DNA of 42,100 bases. Source: an uncultured Porphyromonadaceae bacterium (GTDB taxonomy: Bacteria > Bacteroidota > Bacteroidia > Bacteroidales > Muribaculaceae). Position numbers and translations under genes: made by a program. Of the stretch, positions 17,787 through 26,600 are shown piece after piece. Within the stretch, counting starts at the first letter, position 1; the number at the start of each line of letters is the position of its first letter. The stretch spans positions 1-42,100 of the forward strand of contig CAMWMD010000027.1 of the NCBI GenBank assembly GCA_947175265.1, written 5' to 3'. The notes under the pieces are model-generated. The model did no database searches and was not told where the DNA came from. It worked only from the letters and a program-made list of their open reading frames with translations.

Positions 17787-17797
17787 ATCCTTTCCCT

Positions 17798-18982
17798 TTA
17801 TTCTGTGAGCGAAACTATGTCGAGCCATAGCGAGGCGGCCGCATAGCGCATTTCAAGCAACTGCATGGCCGCCTCTGTGTAATAGTTCCGTTCCACCAGA
17901 TAGTCAATCAACGTAATCACTCCGCTCCTGTATGCTTTCAGCAGCAGCGTATTGCTGTCGGCCGACTCAAGGAGAGGTGCCACCGCTGCAATCTCCTTTT
18001 TCAGCAAATCAAGTTGCCGCAGGGAGATGATGCCGGAAGATTCATTCTCATATCTTATCTGTTCGGCTGCCAGATTCGCCGCCTCCAGAGCTGCCTTTGC
18101 CGCTTTCCCTTTACCTCTTCCCGAGAAAAGGGGGAGGGAGAACCCTAATGAGCCTCCGTTAAAATGGTTGCCGTCTTCAAACGCATGGCGGTAGCCGATA
18201 GAGAGGGAGGGAAGACTCTCCATTTTGGCAACTTTCCTGCCGAGGGATGCCGCATTTATTTCCGATTTCGCCAATTCCATTTCCCGCGATTTCCCTATGC
18301 CTTCCCTCAGTTCTGTTTCTGAAATTTCCCCGGGTTCGGGAAAAACGCACTCCATTTCCTCAAGTATCGGCTGGCAATCTTTCCCGGCAATGGCAGAAAG
18401 TCTGCCGACCGTAGACTGACGTTCTGAAATGAGTGTCGAGAGCCTCACTTCGAGTGATGCTGTCTCAAGGCGTATCTTGTTCAGGTCGAGAAGGGTCATT
18501 TCTCCACCCTTATTTGCCTTTGCCGCCAGGTCGGCCACTGTGTCGTTGCTTGCCTCAATCTCTTTCAATACGCTTATTCGGTTTGTTTGCAGTATATAGT
18601 CAAGTATGAGACGGCGTATTTCATTGACCGTATTTTTCACCGCTAAATTCTCTTGTGCCGTAAGGCGGTCGATTTCACCTCGCACCTTTCCCTTACGTGC
18701 TGAATAAAGTCCCGGCCAGTCAAACCCCCAAGATATGCCTGCTCCCCATCTGTTCTCCACCCCTTTTGGGGCAGCAAGGAATTCACCTTCCACCTCCGGG
18801 TCGGGGAGGTTGGTCTCTGCCGACATTTCAAGAGCCGCTGCCTCATTAGCACTGCGGAGACTTTTGAGGGCGGGGCATCCGGCTGATATGATGCGGGTTG
18901 CCTCTTCCGGACTGATTTTCCCGGCATTCATGATCGCAGTCGCCGAGATGAGTGATATGATGTATAAGAAATATCTTCTCAT
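17798..18982 (-). CDS. TolC/CusC-type outer-membrane efflux protein
   Basis: A 394-aa outer membrane efflux channel protein with a signal peptide (about residues 1-20). The long alternating helical regions are typical of the TolC superfamily (for example about 100-190 and 280-370). A small beta-barrel segment is centred on the GYRHAFEDGNHFNGGSLGFS stretch. It is 23 nt downstream of the RND pump gene and completes the three-part system. TolC proteins form the trimeric tunnel through the outer membrane. It is shorter than E. coli CusC but normal for Bacteroidetes metal-efflux clusters. No lipobox is evident. Confidence 0.9.
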   Translation of the reverse strand: MRRYFLYIISLISATAIMNAGKISPEEATRIISAGCPALKSLRSANEAAALEMSAETNLPDPEVEGEFLAAPKGVENRWGAGISWGFDWPGLYSARKGKVRGEIDRLTAQENLAVKNTVNEIRRLILDYILQTNRISVLKEIEASNDTVADLAAKANKGGEMTLLDLNKIRLETASLEVRLSTLISERQSTVGRLSAIAGKDCQPILEEMECVFPEPGEISETELREGIGKSREMELAKSEINAASLGRKVAKMESLPSLSIGYRHAFEDGNHFNGGSLGFSLPLFSGRGKGKAAKAALEAANLAAEQIRYENESSGIISLRQLDLLKKEIAAVAPLLESADSNTLLLKAYRSGVITLIDYLVERNYYTEAAMQLLEMRYAAASLWLDIVSLTE

Positions 18983-19005
18983 TATCTTGTCTTTGTATCC
19001 TGTGA

Positions 19006-22000
19006 TTATTGCTGTTTCTTTTTTTTCTCCACCTTTATCTCTATATGGCGGTAGATTGCCGGCACTATGAATATGTTGAGGAGTGTCGAGGAGATGAGTC
19101 CCCCGAGAATCACGGTTGCCATAGGTGCTTGAATCTCATTTCCGGGGCTCGACCCTCTGAGGGCGAGTGGCACAAGTGCCAGGGCTGAGGTGAGGGCCGT
19201 CATAAGTATCGGGTTAAGCCGATCGCGCGAACCTTTCATTACTCTTTCCTCCAGAGAGATTCCTTCTCGTTTCATACCGTTGTAGTGTGAGATCAGCAGC
19301 ATGCCGTTTCGCGTGGAGATTCCGAGCAGGGATATGAAGCCTATGATGGCCGGGATATTCACCTCGCTCCCCGTTATCCATAGGATAAGCACACCGCCAA
19401 TCATAGCAAGCGGCATATTGAGGAGGATGACGAACGACTGCACTACATTCTTAAACTCCATGTAAAGGAAGAGGAATATCACCGCTATCGCACCTAATGA
19501 GGCGAGCATCAATGTGCGGGATGCGCTTGCCTCGCTTTCAAACTGTCCGCCGTAGGTGATGGTGTAACCTTCGGGAAGTTTTACCCTTTTATCCACTTCC
19601 TCCTTTAGGGCTTCAACTCCTCCGCGGAGGTCACCACCGGATATATTTGACGTGACTACTATACGGCGCGACACGTTTTCCCTATTCACTGTGCTGGGTC
19701 CTGATGAGGATACGATATCCGCAACATATCCGAGTGGGACGGCACCGTTGCGGGTATTTATCATGAGATCCTGAAGATGCTCCATATTCCCTCTCGATGT
19801 GTCGGCTACGCGGAGGGTTATGTCATACGGCAGGGCGCTACCGGTGACCTGTGACACCGTTTCGCCACCTAACGCCACGCTCACGAAACGGTTGAATTCC
19901 GGGAGGGTGATCCCATATCTGGCAAGCATATCGCGTCGGGGACGGATGTCGAGCTGAGGTCGAGGAATCTGCTGCTCTATATTGATATCCACCATACCTT
20001 CCACTTCCTGCATACACTCCTGCACCTCCTTACCTATGCTGTAGAGACGGTCAAGATCCGTACCGAAAATCTTCACGGCAATCTGGGCCTCGCTTCCGGA
20101 AAGCATGGCGTCTATTCGATGGCTTATAGGCTGTCCTATCTCAATATTGACTCCCGGCAATGTCGAGAGACGCTTTCTGATGTCGGCCATGACCTCGCGT
20201 TTCGATCGCCCGTGGTCAAGACGGTAAGGCACTTCAATCTCCGAGACGTTGGAGCCAAGGGAGTGCTCATCAAGTTCGGCTCGCCCGGTCTTTCTCGCTG
20301 TGAGTATCACCTCCGGCACTTCCTTCATAAGCATTTCAGCCCGCCGACCTATGCTGTCGCTCATGGCGAGGGAGATGCCGGGGAGGGCACTGACATTTAC
20401 CGTGAAGGAGCCTTCATTGAAAGAGGGGAGGAAACTCCTGCCGAGGAACGGGAATATCACCAATGCAAGAACCAAGGATGCTCCCGCCACTATGAAAAGA
20501 GGCTTGGGATGAGCCACAGCCTTTGTCAGAAGTCGCTCGTAAAACGCTCCGATGCGGCGTGTCACGAACGGTTCCTTCTCCATCTCTATCTCCTCTTTCC
20601 CTTTACCGAGAAGGTAAAGGCAGAGTACGGGCGTCAACGTGAGCGCGACGATTGTGGAGGCCACGAGGGATATGATGAATGATATGCCGAGGGGCACCAG
20701 CATTCTCCCCTCAATCCCGCTGAGGAAAAAAAGAGGGAGGAAACTTGCTACGATTATCAGTGAGGAATTGAGGATTGGCATGCGCACCTCACGGCTCCCT
20801 TCAAACACCACTTCCTTTGCTGTCTTCCTCATTTCCGGCGGAAGATTCCTGTTCAGCCGGAGATGACGGTAGACGTTCTCGACATCTACGATAGCGTCGT
20901 CAACAAGCGAACCTATCGCTATGGCGATACCTCCGAGTGTCATCGTGTTGATGGTCAGCCCGAGGGAGGAGAGGATGATGAGGGTGATGATCACCGACAT
21001 CGGAATCGCAACTGCCGAAATCAATGTGGTCCTGAAATTCATCAGGAAAACGAAGAGCACGATTATTACGAAGAAAGCACCTTCAAGAAGTGACGACTGA
21101 AGGTTGCTGACCGAATTCCCTATGAAATCAGCCTGCCTGAATATCTCCGTGTTTATATCTATTCCGTGAGGGAGGTTCTTCTTTATCCTTTCTATCTCCC
21201 CTATGATTTTCTCTGTCAGTTCTATGGAGCCGGTGGCAGGTTGTTTCGTCACCGTCACGAGCACGGCCGGTTTGGTATTCAGCGAGGCTTTCCCTATTTC
21301 GGGGCGTTTCGGCGCAACGGTTACGTCGGCTACGTCTGCCAGCACGATCGAGGTGCCGTTTTCAGTTACGCCTACCGGAGTACGCTCCATCTCCTCTACC
21401 ATATCTGTTGCTACAGTAGTCTTCACGAGATATTCATTGTCATGGTCGTAGAAGATGCCACCGGAGCCGTTGGAGTTGAAGTTGTCGAGTGCATCCGCGA
21501 TGTCGCTCAGCGTTATTCCGAAATGGCGCAACTTTTCGGGTCGCACACTCACGAGATACTCTTTGATTTCACCACCAATCACGGAAACCTGCGAGACTCC
21601 GCTTATGGAGAGCAGGGCGGGGCGTATGGAACGGTCAGCTACCGATCGCAGTTCCATTTGGGGAATGCTGTCGGAAGTGAGGCCGAGAATCAATATCTCA
21701 CCAAGTATCGAAGATGGTGGACCGAGGGTAGGGGAGTCCACTCCGGCCGGGAGGGAGCCTTGCACGGCACTGAGCCTTTCTGTCACTGTCTGGCGTGCTT
21801 GTGCTACGTCGGCATCCCAATCGAATTCCACCCATACTACTGAAAATCCGGTTGCTGATGAACTGCGCACACGCCTCACGCCGGAGGCCCCGTTCATGGT
21901 TGTCTCTATCGGAAATGTTACGAGTTGCTCCACCTCCTCGGGTGCCATTCCGGGGGCTTCCGTCATGACTACGACTGTTGGAGCGTTGAGGTCAGGGAAA

Positions 22001-22113
22001 ATATCAACCTCCGTACGCATGAGGGTGAACATCCCTGCCACGAGTATGGCGAAACTCAGCACAATCACCACCAGGCGATTGTCAAGCGAATATTTTATTA
22101 TCTTGTTTAACAC
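19006..22113 (-). CDS. CusA/CzcA family heavy-metal RND efflux pump
   Basis: A 1,035-aa inner-membrane RND transporter with the usual two halves, each a membrane helix followed by a large periplasmic loop and a helix bundle. The N-terminus (LNKIIKYSLDNRLVVIV), EVDIFPDLNAPTV and ETTMNG motifs are typical of the heavy-metal (HME) branch. The TM4 proton-relay acidic residues lie in SLVDDAIVDVENVYRHLR (about residues 400-415). The exact metal cannot be told from sequence; CusA methionine clusters are not obvious. It pairs with the His-rich adaptor upstream and the TolC protein downstream. Proton antiport drives export from the periplasm or cytosol out of the cell. Confidence 0.93.
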   Translation of the reverse strand: MLNKIIKYSLDNRLVVIVLSFAILVAGMFTLMRTEVDIFPDLNAPTVVVMTEAPGMAPEEVEQLVTFPIETTMNGASGVRRVRSSSATGFSVVWVEFDWDADVAQARQTVTERLSAVQGSLPAGVDSPTLGPPSSILGEILILGLTSDSIPQMELRSVADRSIRPALLSISGVSQVSVIGGEIKEYLVSVRPEKLRHFGITLSDIADALDNFNSNGSGGIFYDHDNEYLVKTTVATDMVEEMERTPVGVTENGTSIVLADVADVTVAPKRPEIGKASLNTKPAVLVTVTKQPATGSIELTEKIIGEIERIKKNLPHGIDINTEIFRQADFIGNSVSNLQSSLLEGAFFVIIVLFVFLMNFRTTLISAVAIPMSVIITLIILSSLGLTINTMTLGGIAIAIGSLVDDAIVDVENVYRHLRLNRNLPPEMRKTAKEVVFEGSREVRMPILNSSLIIVASFLPLFFLSGIEGRMLVPLGISFIISLVASTIVALTLTPVLCLYLLGKGKEEIEMEKEPFVTRRIGAFYERLLTKAVAHPKPLFIVAGASLVLALVIFPFLGRSFLPSFNEGSFTVNVSALPGISLAMSDSIGRRAEMLMKEVPEVILTARKTGRAELDEHSLGSNVSEIEVPYRLDHGRSKREVMADIRKRLSTLPGVNIEIGQPISHRIDAMLSGSEAQIAVKIFGTDLDRLYSIGKEVQECMQEVEGMVDINIEQQIPRPQLDIRPRRDMLARYGITLPEFNRFVSVALGGETVSQVTGSALPYDITLRVADTSRGNMEHLQDLMINTRNGAVPLGYVADIVSSSGPSTVNRENVSRRIVVTSNISGGDLRGGVEALKEEVDKRVKLPEGYTITYGGQFESEASASRTLMLASLGAIAVIFLFLYMEFKNVVQSFVILLNMPLAMIGGVLILWITGSEVNIPAIIGFISLLGISTRNGMLLISHYNGMKREGISLEERVMKGSRDRLNPILMTALTSALALVPLALRGSSPGNEIQAPMATVILGGLISSTLLNIFIVPAIYRHIEIKVEKKKKQQ

Positions 22114-22125
22114 GACGTTTCGGGG

Positions 22126-22170
22126 TTATCGGGATTATGGAGTTTATCGGGCTTATCAAGTTTATCGAGT
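22126..22170. repeat. 9-bp tandem repeat between adaptor and pump genes
   Basis: Five 9-mers in tandem on the + strand: TTATCGGGA, TTATGGAGT, TTATCGGGC, TTATCAAGT and TTATCGAGT. A decayed TAATAAATT follows. The tract fills half of the 94-nt gap between the adaptor stop and the pump start. In the sense of the genes each unit ends in ATAA, so it supplies stop codons and AT-rich spacing. Confidence 0.85.
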
Positions 22171-22207
22171 TAATAAATTTCTCGGGGATTTCCTATAAGC
22201 GCGATGA

Positions 22208-23395
22208 TTAATGGTTGTGGGAGTGACCGGGAGGGGCAATGGCGGAGGTCTCGGCCATTCTCACTACTGTGGCGCCTGATGTCACCACCTCATCCCCTTG
22301 GGCAAGCCCTTCGAGAATCTCCATTCTGATTCCGTCGGAGGCTCCCGTCCTTACGAGTCGTTTCTCGTAGGCATCCTCATGACCTTTTATCCTGACGTAT
22401 GCGTAATAATTACCCTGCATCTCGATTAAGGCATCGCGTGGAATGGAAAGCACATTCCCTCTCTCGCTCCCGATGAGGTAGATTTCGGCAAATGAGCCGG
22501 GATGTGTATCTGGTGTGGATGAGAAAGTGAAATAGACGGGGATATAACCGTTTTCAGCCGGATTTATATTCCCGGGAGCCACGGGCTTGCCGTCTATCTC
22601 CGAGAGGGGTATTGTCTGAGCCGAACAGTCAGGCCGGAAATTGGCGGAGCGGATACCGGGTATCGCGCTCGCATAGCGTTCGGGGACATCCGCACGCAGT
22701 GTCAGGCGTGTGTCGCGTGCTATAGTCGCCAGAGGTGCGCCGGTCTCCACGTAATCTCCGGTGGAGACAAACAAGGCCGATATGGTTCCTGAGACTGTGG
22801 AGCATTCCGAGCCCCCTCCCGCAGTGGCTCCGACATTGGCGGCCGCCTCCTTGTATGCTCTCTCCGCTTCATTGAGCACGGAAGTGGTCACAAGTCCATC
22901 CTTATGGAGGGGACGAAGTCTCTCGAGTTCCTTGGCGGCTGCATCTCTGATAGCGATGGCTGCCGCATTGGCATCGCCACCCTGCAATCCTTTTGACGAT
23001 ATGTAGGCTACCGGGCTCCCTGATTTCACGGGTGAACCGAGGGATATACCCTGTGAAAGGGTTACTATTCCGCTCCTTTTGGCAGTCACGGTGACGCGAC
23101 CTGTCGCATTCGGTTCGATTCTTCCGCTCACCTTTATCACTTCGGAGAAACCGCCCGGTTGCAGGGGTGTCACGTTCACGCCGAACTCCTCAGCCTGATG
23201 TGCCGAGAGTGTTATGGCGCCTTCATGATGATGCTCCTCTTTCCCGTCATGCTCTTTCTCGTCGGAATCATGCTGCTCTGTCTCCTCGGCTTCGTGATCA
23301 TGGTCATGGTCCTTATCTGTATGGCAGGAGGGAAATGCGAATCCAATTGTGAGCACGGAGGCCCACAGTAAATATCCGTTTCTGATTTTTGACAT
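22208..23395 (-). CDS. Periplasmic adaptor (membrane fusion) lipoprotein of metal efflux, His-rich
   Basis: A 395-aa CusB/CzcB-type adaptor. A lipoprotein signal ends at AFPSC (Cys24). The next 30 or so residues form a His/Asp/Glu-rich segment (DHDHDHE ... EEHHHEG, about 25-58). The protein closes with GHSHNH. The core shows the lipoyl/barrel-sandwich halves (GRVTVTAKRSGIV and ETGAPLATIARD) around a helical hairpin (about 145-180). Histidine-rich ends suggest capture of divalent metals such as Zn, Co, Ni or Cu before hand-over to the pump; this is inferred. It is the first gene of the three-gene efflux operon. Confidence 0.92.
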   Translation of the reverse strand: MSKIRNGYLLWASVLTIGFAFPSCHTDKDHDHDHEAEETEQHDSDEKEHDGKEEHHHEGAITLSAHQAEEFGVNVTPLQPGGFSEVIKVSGRIEPNATGRVTVTAKRSGIVTLSQGISLGSPVKSGSPVAYISSKGLQGGDANAAAIAIRDAAAKELERLRPLHKDGLVTTSVLNEAERAYKEAAANVGATAGGGSECSTVSGTISALFVSTGDYVETGAPLATIARDTRLTLRADVPERYASAIPGIRSANFRPDCSAQTIPLSEIDGKPVAPGNINPAENGYIPVYFTFSSTPDTHPGSFAEIYLIGSERGNVLSIPRDALIEMQGNYYAYVRIKGHEDAYEKRLVRTGASDGIRMEILEGLAQGDEVVTSGATVVRMAETSAIAPPGHSHNH

Positions 23396-23459
23396 GGTAG
23401 TTTATTTATTTCTGTCTCCCGTTCCCGAGGAGTATGAAGGGAGGCGACGCTCATTTTTG

Positions 23460-23467
23460 CAAAGTTA
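23460..23467 (-). promoter_or_regulatory. -7 promoter element of the metal-efflux operon
   Basis: The minus strand reads TAACTTTG, an exact TAnnTTTG match 65 bases before the adaptor start. No good TTTG is found at -33. Just upstream lies a dyad TGCAACCGGTTTGCA (23480-23494) with the 8-bp palindrome AACCGGTT, placed where a metal-responsive regulator could bind. Confidence 0.45.
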
Positions 23468-23543
23468 TATATTATATAATGCAACCGGTTTGCATAGCTA
23501 ATGTTGAAGTTGTAAATCTGTTAATGTAAACCGACAAAAGGAA

Positions 23544-23575
23544 AGACCCGGAAACCGCTGAGGGCTTCCGGGTCT
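23544..23575 (-). terminator. Intrinsic terminator downstream of the amylase gene
   Basis: AGACCCGGAA (23544-23553) pairs perfectly with TTCCGGGTCT (23566-23575) across a 12-nt loop. On the minus strand TTCCTTTTGTC follows. It lies about 100 bases after the amylase stop and before the efflux operon promoter. Confidence 0.7.
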
Positions 23576-23635
23576 GTTAAAGTAATAAGATAGAAATTGA
23601 TAAGGATTCAGAGAGTATTATTTAAGGTTAACATG

Positions 23636-23661
23636 CGGGGAGAGCCTACTATCTCTCCCCG
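23636..23661 (-). terminator. Hairpin just after the amylase stop codon
   Basis: CGGGGAGAG (23636-23644) and CTCTCCCCG (23653-23661) form a 9-bp perfect stem with an 8-nt loop, 15 bases past the amylase stop. No strong T-run follows. With the hairpin at 23544-23575 it may act as a double terminator or protect the mRNA 3' end. Confidence 0.6.
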
Positions 23662-23675
23662 ATATATCTAAAGGT

Positions 23676-26600
23676 TTAATTGATTCTGATCTTTGACACC
23701 TTCTTACCGCGGACTACGATATAGATACCGGGGCCGGGGTTGGTGACCTGAACACCCTGGAGGTTGAATATCTTCACCTCATCATCCTGAGAGGCTTCGA
23801 TAACGTTCACTCCGGAAGTGGAACATTCATGGTTGCCCAGTTTCTCTGACTGCTTGTCGCCTGTGCATACGTACACACCGGTATGTTCGGGAGTGATGTC
23901 GTCAGTCTGAGCTCCGTTTCCGTTATGGAATACAACTCCTGTTGTGCCCTTGGGAAGTGAGAAGAAGTAATGACCATGCTCGCATTGCTGCATGGCAACT
24001 CCGGGCCAAGTGGAAGCGGACTCACCGCCCCAGTAATGGATATTTACAGCATCCCAGTTTGAAGATGTATTGTCATAGTAAACCACGAGGGATTCTGAAG
24101 GATCGATGACAGGAGGAACGATGATGGGATCATCACCCTCAATCTGCTGGCCGGTATAGCCGTTGGCATTGTAAATACCTCTGTTGACGAACTCAAGGTC
24201 TTCTGTCTGGGCGTTGCCATCGTTGAAGATAATCTTCTCAGGAGCGGTTTCAAGTTCAACCACATAGTATATTGTGCCGTCAATTGTTGTCGTGCTCAAC
24301 TCCTTACCGGGCCATTCGCCGAGGTACTTTGTGTTGCCTGACCAAGCGTATGCGTTCACCCTGCTCCAGTTACCGGAGTTGATGAAGTAAGCCACATAAC
24401 CCACTACCGGCTCATCACCACCGAGACCCTGAGTTTGCTTAATGAATGTAACGGAACCGGTCTTTTCAGTGCCGGCACTGTTTGTTGCACCCCAGCTGAC
24501 CTTAACTTGGTCGCCGTCCTGCATGTTTTCGCCAAGTGTGAACTGTGCGGTAGTGGTGAAACTTGTCTGCTCACCGTCTCCAATCTTATACCAGGCAGAA
24601 ACTGCATCTTTTGCAGTCGCGGTTACGGTAATGGTATTCTCAGTGAACTTACCACCGTTGGGAGAGAATGAAACTGAAGCCTCTGTAACTACGATGGGAT
24701 CGCCACCCTCAATCTGCTGGCCGGTATAGCCTTCGGCATTGTAGATACCTCTGTTGACGAACTCAAGGTCATCGGTCTTAGTGCCACCATCGTTGAAGAT
24801 AATCTGCTCGGGAGCGGTTTCAAGTTCAACCACATAGTATGTTGTGCCGTCGATTGTTGTCGTGCTCAATTCTTTACCGGGCCATGCGCCGAGATACTCT
24901 GTATTGCCTGACCAAGCGTAAGCGTTCACGCTGCTCCAATTTGCGGAGTTGATGAAGTAAGCCACATAACCTGTAGTCGGGTCAATTACGGGTGGAACAT
25001 CGCCAATCTGTTTGGTGAATGTTACGGAGCCGGTCTTTTCAGTACCCTCGCTGTTCTTCGCGCCCCAGCTTACTGTCACCTGATCGCCGCTCTCCATTCC
25101 CTCACCGATAGTGAACTGTGTTGTGGAGGTGAAACTCTGCTGTTCGCCGTTGCCAATCTTGTACCATGAGGAAACTGCATTCTTGGCGGTTGCTGTCACG
25201 GTGATTGTCTCTGTTGTGAACGTGCCCCCGTTGGGAGAGAATGAAACGGATGCCTGAGGAGTTACATTCCCTTCAACCTTGTTGGCTGTTGCGTTGCCGT
25301 CATATTCATAATATACGTCGGAATCGATTCCGGTGATGTCGCCGGTTTGGTTGCCGCCGTTGTTGAAGATTACGTTGATGGAGTCGAAACCGTCGAATGT
25401 GAATGAGTAGAACTCTCCGACAAGTTCCCCTGAATTGATTGCCTTTCCGGGCCATGCGCCAAGAGGTTGCTGTTTTACGCCATCCTGATCGCCCCAAGCA
25501 TAGATATTGCCCTGTCCTTTCACATAGATAGTGATTGCTGCATTGGGATCGACTTTCTTATATGTCACAGAACCGGTATTCTCCTTACCCTCGTCATTGG
25601 TTGCACTCCAGGTGACGGTAACTGTCTCGCCGAAGTTCATGCCCTCACCGATTGTGAAGGTGCTTGTGCGGTTGGATGCGGAGAGGTTAACGCGCTCTTT
25701 ACCTGCTACCTGATAGTAACCTGCTACAGCAGCGTCAGAAAGAGTGACTGTCACGTTCTGAGTCTCAGTCTTGAATGTACCACCGTTGGGTGAGAAACTT
25801 ACAGAAGCGATTGACGGACCTACAGCGTCTTCTTTAGTATAATATTGAGTTGTACCGGGGTCAGTGAAAGAAGGATTGCCACCATGTGCTACGGGAGATG
25901 ATGCATAAATAAACTTACCGTCCTCACCGACTTTACCTCCTGTCCAATCTTTTACAAGTACTCGAAGCTGTCCTTGGGTCTTTGGAGCATCTACAGTTAT
26001 TGAGCCGCCACCTTGGTAAGTCTGACCGGTTACGAGGTCAGTATATGTTCCGGCAGGAACATTGCTGAAAGTAGCGCCACCATTGACAGCCACGAGAGCG
26101 TATGAATTCTTATATGCGCGTTTGAAAGCAAAACCGCCATTGGCAGAGCAACCGTCCCAAGTGTACTGCCCTTTACGGAGGGCAGGAACAGCCTGACGAA
26201 TCATGTTGAGACGACGGATGTGGTGAGCGAGGTCGCCGTTTAGGGTTTCTTTTACATTACCGGAGGCATTTTTGATTTTGCCGAATCCGTCAGCTGTAAT
26301 GTCGCCTTCCAGATACGCTCCATAATAGGCTCGGCCTGATTCTTTAAGGGCGAGAAGAGAACCTTTGTCGATTGTTGCACCTTTCTGGAATTCAACTTCA
26401 GATCCATAATAGAGACAAGGAATGCCACGGAATGTAAACATCATGGAAAGATTCTCTGCCCACTGTTGTGTTCCGCCTGCGAAGCGTTTGTCGTCATTAG
26501 GCTGTGGTGCATAGTCATGAGAATCCACGTATACCACATTCCAAGAAGCGTCATTATAGAAATGGTCACCCTCTTTTGCTACACGCACTGCATCTCCTGC

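Noticed and set aside
20119..20682. Plus-strand frames within the RND pump gene (also 21455-22198)
   Set aside because: They are shadows of the long pump gene, without signal or motif.
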